From Tenacibaculum sp. SG-28 (lineage in GTDB: Bacteria > Bacteroidota > Bacteroidia > Flavobacteriales > Flavobacteriaceae), in NCBI RefSeq assembly GCF_002954385.1, contig NZ_MQVY01000005.1, positions 64,834 to 120,568 on the forward strand: DNA of 55,735 bases. The letters are read 5' to 3'. The notes under the pieces are model-generated. The model was not told where the DNA came from and ran no database searches. It saw only the letters and a program-made list of their open reading frames with translations. Position 1 is the stretch's first letter. Every line of letters begins with the position of its first letter. This document shows, piece by piece, positions 49,157-55,735 of the stretch. The position numbers and the translations under genes were made by a program.

Positions 49157-49506
49157 ATGGAATCTTTAATTAAATTTGTTCAAGACGAATTTGTAACGAA
49201 GAATGAGTTACCTGAATTTATGGCGGGAGATACTATCACCGTGTATTATGAAATTAAGGAAGGTAATAAAACTCGTACGCAGTTTTTAGAGGAGTAGTTA
49301 TTCAAAAAAGAGGTAGCGGAAGCTCGGAAACTTTTACAATCAGAAAAATGTCTGGTACTGTTGGTGTTGAACGTATATTCCCAATCAATCTTCCTTCTAT
49401 TCAGAAAATAGAGGTTAATAAGAAAGGTAAGGTTCGTAGAGCTCGTATTTACTACTTTAGAGGTCTTACGGGTAAAAAGGCAAGAATTAAAGAGAGAAGA
49501 AACTAA
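49157..49506 (+). CDS. rplS: 50S ribosomal protein L19 (frameshift at 49283-49287)
   Basis: The corrected protein has 116 residues. It begins [20 protein letters not shown] and has [16 protein letters not shown]. The frame stops after TQFLEE; adding one T to the T5 run at 49283-49287 gives [36 protein letters not shown] and the C-terminal [18 protein letters not shown]19 sits at the 30S-50S interface. An essential ribosomal gene cannot be truly broken, so this break is an assembly error. Confidence 0.95.
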
Positions 49507-49526
49507 TCTTCATCTCCTATCCTATC

Positions 49527-49554
49527 AAAAGCACTATTTTATAGTGCTTTTTTT
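49527..49554 (+). terminator. Terminator after rplS
   Basis: AAAAGCACTAT and ATAGTGCTTTT form 11-bp perfect arms around TTT, followed by a T run. Confidence 0.92.
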
Positions 49555-49836
49555 ATACGTTACAGTTAGTAAAACCATGGTAGAGAATTAAATTATTTTT
49601 ATTTTATAAAATTTATACGTATCTTTACCATGTTAATTTACTATTAATTAAATAGTTACAGAGGTATTCCATGTTAACACTAAATGAAACGATTATTTAT
49701 ATTTTTAATATCGATTTCTAATTGAAGTAATAAAAGTTATTGGGATATTACAATCTGTTCATGTTAACAATGGTAGAAACTAGGTTTGTTTCTATTAAAA
49801 TAAATAATTTCATCTACGTGTGATTTTATTTATTTC

Positions 49837-49880
49837 CAAAAGCCATATCACTACTCTAGTTAGGATATGGCTTTTGTTTT
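49837..49880 (+). terminator. Orphan terminator hairpin
   Basis: CAAAAGCCATATC and GATATGGCTTTTG form 13-bp perfect arms around a 14-base loop, followed by TTTT. No coding gene ends just upstream. Confidence 0.75.
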
Positions 49881-49982
49881 TAAAGTGTGAATATTATAAA
49901 AATTGATATTCATATTTACAAAATAATCATAAAAACCCCTTATTTATAAGAATATAGCACCTGTAAATTCATAAGTTATTCC

Positions 49983-49990
49983 TAAATTTG
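49983..49990 (+). promoter_or_regulatory. -7 element TAAATTTG of the icd promoter
   Basis: TAAATTTG fits TAnnTTTG and lies 32 bases before the ATG at 50023. Confidence 0.5.
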
Positions 49991-50013
49991 CCCCACTTCG
50001 AAATAATTATTAA

Positions 50014-52262
<2,249 letters not shown>

Positions 52263-52654
52263 ATATAAAAGCTAGATAGTTTATTTATATTTATAGAATA
52301 GCAGTTAATATTGGCAAACATGCTCTTATTAACTGCTTTTTTTTGACAAATTACTTTACATTAGCTTCGACTATAACCCAAGTACATAGCATATCACAAA
52401 AAAGAAACATTTTAAGAATTACAAAAATTCTATGTATTTCAATTTTAGTTACCGGAGCTGTTCCTAGAGGAAGAAAGTATACAAAGACTGCCATTGCACT
52501 ACTCAAATAAAATCTTTACAAGAAAGTCAAGTAGGCATATTATACTTTACTAAAACCTTAATTTTAGTGGTAAATTTAATTTATAGAACAGTTAAAAAAT
52601 AATAACTTTCCATTTTAAAGAAAATAGTTACCCCTTTATTTGTAATTTTGTTCT
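52263..52654. other. Intergenic region, 392 bases
   Basis: Contains the icd terminator. Beyond it, 52345-52654 is AT-rich. A plus-strand frame without an ATG (ending LVTGAVPRGRKYTKTAIALL) and a minus-strand 47-codon frame (52351-52494) are open but have no recognisable features. No supportable gene. Confidence 0.5.
52300..52344 (+). terminator. Terminator after icd
   Basis: AGCAGTTAATA and TATTAACTGCT form 11-bp perfect arms around a 16-base loop, followed by a run of T. Confidence 0.85.
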
Positions 52655-53470
52655 ATGAATTTTATCAAGACTACCGAAGAAGACTCAAAGTATGACAACT
52701 TAGAGCAAATGTCTGTTTCAGAACTATTACAACATATTAACACCGAAGACAAAAGTGTTCCTCTTGCGGTAGAAAAAGCCATGCCTCAAATTGAAGCATT
52801 AATTTCACAAATTGTGGAGAAGCTTCAAAATGGTGGAAGGCTATTTTATATCGGTGCCGGTACAAGCGGCCGTTTAGGAATCTTAGACGCTAGTGAGTGC
52901 CCGCCTACCTTTGGCGTGTCAGACACTTTAGTGTATGGATTAATAGCTGGAGGAGATATCGCAATTCGAAAGTCGGTAGAATTTGCTGAGGACTCCACGG
53001 AACAAGGATGGAGAGATTTAGAATCCCACAACATCAGTTCTAAAGATGTTGTAGTTGGAATTGCTGCATCTGGAACGACACCATACGTAATTGCTGCGTT
53101 AGAAAAATGCAATCAAGAAGGAATTTTAACAGGATGTATTACCTGTAATCAAAACAGCCCGCTTGCCAATACAGCTAACTATCCAATCGTTGCTGTAGTA
53201 GGGCCGGAATTTGTCACTGGAAGCTCAAGAATGAAGGCTGGCACTGCACAAAAATTGATTTTAAATATGATTTCTACTACAACCATGATACAGTTGGGTA
53301 AGGTTAAAGGGAACAAAATGGTAGACATGCAGCTGAGTAATGACAAACTTTTTGACAGAGGTGTGCGAATGTTGATTTCGGCATTAGAAATAGATCGAAA
53401 AACTGCAAAGCAACTACTTGAAAAGCATGGTAATGTTAGAAATGTAATGCAAGTTTATAAAAATGACTAA
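52655..53470 (+). CDS. murQ: N-acetylmuramic acid 6-phosphate etherase
   Basis: The 271-residue SIS-domain protein has FYIGAGTSGRLGILDASECPPTFG, VVVGIAASGTTPYV and TGSSRMKAGTAQKLILNMIST. It cleaves the lactyl ether of MurNAc-6-phosphate to give GlcNAc-6-phosphate in cell-wall recycling. It overlaps the next gene by 8 bases, so the three downstream genes are coupled. Confidence 0.95.
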   Translation: MNFIKTTEEDSKYDNLEQMSVSELLQHINTEDKSVPLAVEKAMPQIEALISQIVEKLQNGGRLFYIGAGTSGRLGILDASECPPTFGVSDTLVYGLIAGGDIAIRKSVEFAEDSTEQGWRDLESHNISSKDVVVGIAASGTTPYVIAALEKCNQEGILTGCITCNQNSPLANTANYPIVAVVGPEFVTGSSRMKAGTAQKLILNMISTTTMIQLGKVKGNKMVDMQLSNDKLFDRGVRMLISALEIDRKTAKQLLEKHGNVRNVMQVYKND

Positions 53471-53705
53471 AACGGGAAATACGCTAGAAAAAAGCTTAAA
53501 AAGATTAGTAATATTATTAGGGTTATTAATATTTTCTCCTATTTTTTTAAATGTTGCTTTTAAAGCGTTACGAATATATAAAACTGCACCAAAAATTTAC
53601 ATCGCATATATTTTATTGGTGCTTAGTATTTTATTAATATTGTATGCAGTTTACTTTGGGTTTAAAACCTTTAAAAGTATTTTAGATGCAATTTTTAACA
53701 AGTAA
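53463..53705 (+). CDS. Small membrane protein (DUF6095-like)
   Basis: The 80-residue protein has two membrane spans (VILLGLLIFSPIFLNVAF and IAYILLVLSILLILYAVYF) and charged ends. It overlaps murQ by 8 bases and is followed by 2 bases to the next start. The family resembles the DUF6095 proteins of Flavobacteriia. Its role is unknown; conserved adjacency to murQ suggests an envelope function. Confidence 0.75.
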   Translation: MTKTGNTLEKSLKRLVILLGLLIFSPIFLNVAFKALRIYKTAPKIYIAYILLVLSILLILYAVYFGFKTFKSILDAIFNK

Positions 53706-53707
53706 TA

Positions 53708-54757
53708 TTGAAGCAAAATATCAAAATTTCAAATTTCTTCAACTGGGAATACTGGCCATCATCCATGTTTTATATACCCAACCTACCCTATGCTTTTTAT
53801 TTAGCTTTAAAAGCAAAGCACGTTACCTTTTTTACTGCTGCTAATCCTGGTATTAAGAGTGCAGGAAACGGAACAGAGAGCAAATTTGAAACCTTACAAC
53901 TAATTCCTAAAAAATACCGTCCTAAGTCGGTACTTATCCAACCAAAAACTGCATTTGAGATTGTTGCTAAAACTATAGAAAAAGCTGACATTCATTACCC
54001 AATCATTGCGAAACCAGATATTGGATTTAGAGGATTATTAGTTCAAAAATTAGCTACTCCAAACGAATTAAAAGCATATTTGAAAAAACACCCAATAGCT
54101 ATTATCGTTCAAGAATTTGTTTCTTATGAAAATGAATGCGGTATATTTTACACAAGACAAGCCAACCAAGAAAAAGGCATCATTACTTCCATTACCTTAA
54201 AAAAATTTCTAACCGTTCAAGGCGATGGGGTTTCTTCTATAAAAGAGCTTGTTCAAAGTGATGAAAGAGCGAGGCTTTACAAAGATCTCATTGCTGAGAA
54301 CAAAGAAATAAACTTAAATTCTATTCCCAAAAAAGAAGCAATAATTCGCCTTTCTGTTATTGGAAACCACTCCAAAGGAACACAATTCATAAATGGAAAT
54401 AAATTAATTAGCGAAAAACTACAAAGCACCTTTGATTCGATAAATAATACTATTAAAGGTTGGTATTACGGAAGATTAGATATTAAATACCATACTTTTC
54501 AGGAATTAGAAGCGGGCGAAAAAATTAAAATTTTAGAAATTAATGGAATTATTGCAGAACCTACACATATTTACGATAGTCATAACTCCTCCTATTTCGA
54601 GGCATTAAAAGCTATTAGATCGCATTGGAGAAGCTTATACAATGTATCTATTACCAATCATAAAGTTTTACAAACTCCATATAAGAATCCATTAGAATTC
54701 ACTAAAGAATTGTTGGAACTTAAAAAATATTTATCTATTTTAAAAAAATTAATTTAA
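53708..54757 (+). CDS. ATP-grasp ligase-like protein
   Basis: The 349-residue protein has ATP-grasp features: IIAKPDIGFRG (ATP-binding Lys), IIVQEFVSYENECGIFY, and a late ILEINGI with the metal residues Glu and Asn. The N-terminus has NWEYWPSSMFYIP, a conserved motif of this Bacteroidetes group. The start is TTG at 53708, because the next ATG (53764) would remove that motif. It resembles D-Ala-D-Ala ligase-like enzymes, but the substrate is unknown. It follows the small membrane protein by 2 bases. Confidence 0.82.
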   Translation: MKQNIKISNFFNWEYWPSSMFYIPNLPYAFYLALKAKHVTFFTAANPGIKSAGNGTESKFETLQLIPKKYRPKSVLIQPKTAFEIVAKTIEKADIHYPIIAKPDIGFRGLLVQKLATPNELKAYLKKHPIAIIVQEFVSYENECGIFYTRQANQEKGIITSITLKKFLTVQGDGVSSIKELVQSDERARLYKDLIAENKEINLNSIPKKEAIIRLSVIGNHSKGTQFINGNKLISEKLQSTFDSINNTIKGWYYGRLDIKYHTFQELEAGEKIKILEINGIIAEPTHIYDSHNSSYFEALKAIRSHWRSLYNVSITNHKVLQTPYKNPLEFTKELLELKKYLSILKKLI

Positions 54758-54761
54758 ACGT

Positions 54762-54769
54762 TATATTTG
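54762..54769 (+). promoter_or_regulatory. -7 element TATATTTG of the surface-protein promoter
   Basis: TATATTTG fits TAnnTTTG and lies 89 bases before the ATG at 54859, so the message would have a leader of about 80 bases. Confidence 0.45.
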
Positions 54770-54858
54770 CAAAATATTAATAATTAGTAAAGTACATTTT
54801 TATAACCCCTGTTTTATGTTGAAGGTAAGAGGCTTTAACATATTTAGATCGTGAAATT

Positions 54859-55735
54859 ATGATGAAAAAATTAACTAGCGTAATAGTAGTATTACTATTC
54901 GCCAGCATAACTAGTTATGCCCAAGTTAAGATTGGAAACAATCCTGATGTTATCAATGGTAGTTCTATACTTGAACTGGAAAGTAACAACAAAGTTTTTG
55001 TGATTACTAGAGTTTCTGAGACGCAAATGAACAACATCACTCCTTTAGAAGGTGCGCTTGTTTACAATACCGACGAACAATGTGTCTATCAGTATAATGG
55101 TACCGAATGGAATAGTTTGTGCGATTCTAACGCCAACAGAACTGTTTTATTTGATCCGGTTACTTATGATTTAACCATTGAAGGTATGGGCACGGTTAAT
55201 TTAGGGGTTCTAAAAGATGATGCAGATGCAGACCCTAATAATGAAATTCAGGATTTACAGCTTACTGGAAATATACTCACGATCACCAATAATAAAGCCG
55301 CAACTGCCATCGATTTATCTGGGTACTTAGACAATACCGATAATCAGAACCTTACCTCGGCCTCTATCGATACAAACAATGTACTTACCATAGCCATTGA
55401 AAACGGAAGTTCTGCTAGTGTAGATCTTTCTAGCATTGTTTCTAATACCGATGCACAAACTATTTCTTTAGATGCAGCTTCTAATGTTTTAACTCTTGGC
55501 AATGGTACTGCTGCCGATACTACAGCTGACTTATCAGTATATTTAGACAATACCGATAACCAGAACCTTACCTCTGCTTCTATCGATACAAATAATGTAC
55601 TTACTATAGCGATCGAAAATGGAGATCCTGTTACTGTAGATCTTTCGGCTTACATCAATTCCGATGATCAGAACTTAACCTCGGCTACGATTGATGCTAG
55701 CAATATACTTACCATAGCTATTGAAGATGGATCCT
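54859..55735 (+). CDS. Secreted repeat-rich surface protein (3' truncated)
   Basis: A signal peptide (SVIVVLLFASITSYAQ) is followed by a short N-terminal domain (ILELESNNKVFVITRV, LVYNTDEQCVYQYNGTEWN) common to Bacteroidetes surface proteins. Asp/Asn-rich repeats such as DNTDNQNLTSASIDTNNVL follow, alternating with LTIAIENG and VDLS. The frame is open to the window edge. Such repeats are probably calcium-binding or adhesive and may carry a type IX secretion C-terminal domain beyond the window. Confidence 0.82.
   Translation, partial: MMKKLTSVIVVLLFASITSYAQVKIGNNPDVINGSSILELESNNKVFVITRVSETQMNNITPLEGALVYNTDEQCVYQYNGTEWNSLCDSNANRTVLFDPVTYDLTIEGMGTVNLGVLKDDADADPNNEIQDLQLTGNILTITNNKAATAIDLSGYLDNTDNQNLTSASIDTNNVLTIAIENGSSASVDLSSIVSNTDAQTISLDAASNVLTLGNGTAADTTADLSVYLDNTDNQNLTSASIDTNNVLTIAIENGDPVTVDLSAYINSDDQNLTSATIDASNILTIAIEDGS
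55330..55735 (+). repeat. Imperfect coding repeats in the surface protein
   Basis: A 78-base unit at 55330-55407 recurs at 55546-55623 with about 10 mismatches, and a diverged third copy begins near 55657. Each encodes a DNTDNQNLTSASIDTN-type unit. The array runs off the window. Confidence 0.8.

Noticed and set aside
49690..49770. TGA read as an amino acid in the tiny lipoprotein-like frame
   Set aside because: TGA is a normal stop in this lineage as used elsewhere; a chance frame or a broken gene is more likely.
52345..52500. Overlapping open frames on both strands after icd
   Set aside because: Neither has a convincing start or family feature; one lacks an ATG entirely.

Overview
This window looks like chromosomal DNA from a marine-type member of the Flavobacteriaceae (Bacteroidetes). 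It is AT-rich, and ribosome binding sites are weak. Several genes are preceded by the Bacteroidetes -7 promoter element TAnnTTTG (for example TATATTTG, TACCTTTG, TATCTTTG). Family signatures include a GLPGLI-family protein beside a large TonB-type outer membrane protein, a fused E1 alpha/beta 2-oxoacid dehydrogenase, a fused HemC-HemD, HemJ, monomeric isocitrate dehydrogenase and many lipoproteins. No tRNA, rRNA, IS element, prophage or CRISPR array was seen.

Layout: 1-1630 holds the end of a sensor kinase, its NarL-type response regulator, and an unknown gene whose promoter carries the same inverted repeat as the regulator promoter. 1790-5273 holds a cupin, a lipoprotein, a HerA-like ATPase and queE. 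5320-14241 holds an outer membrane receptor with its GLPGLI partner, then a run of exported proteins (DUF885, a beta-propeller, an M28 peptidase) and a TIGR01777 epimerase. 14307-19656 is an envelope region (porin, lipoproteins, small barrel, OmpA). 19012-25153 reads as one minus-strand operon of exported proteins only: two-domain VOC protein, a 59-residue lipoprotein, two YtcJ-like amidohydrolase lipoproteins, a TPR protein and an OmpA lipoprotein. 25783-29182 is a convergent E1/E2 pair.

29406-41426 is a heme locus. Most steps lie on the minus strand (hemA, hemCD, hemB, hemL, hemE, then a TlpA-like protein, an EI24/CysZ-like protein and hemF). On the plus strand, divergent from hemA, are an AraC-type regulator, a TrmH-family methylase, hemH and hemJ. 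Together they cover glutamyl-tRNA to protoheme. 42075-54757 is mostly housekeeping: recR, pepD, acpH-like, ggt, an RluA-type pseudouridine synthase, trmD, rplS, icd, murQ, a small membrane protein and an ATP-grasp protein. The window ends inside a repetitive secreted surface protein.

Thirteen genes are interrupted by fifteen single-base-type indels, nearly all in short homopolymers, and these include rplS, hemE, hemH and icd. Reading across each indel restores a full-length conserved protein, so I treat them as probable assembly errors and give the corrected gene spans. The most interesting candidates for new biology are the shared NarL-like operator, the all-exported operon with its tiny lipoprotein, and an orphan terminator with repeated CATGTTAA motifs between rplS and icd.
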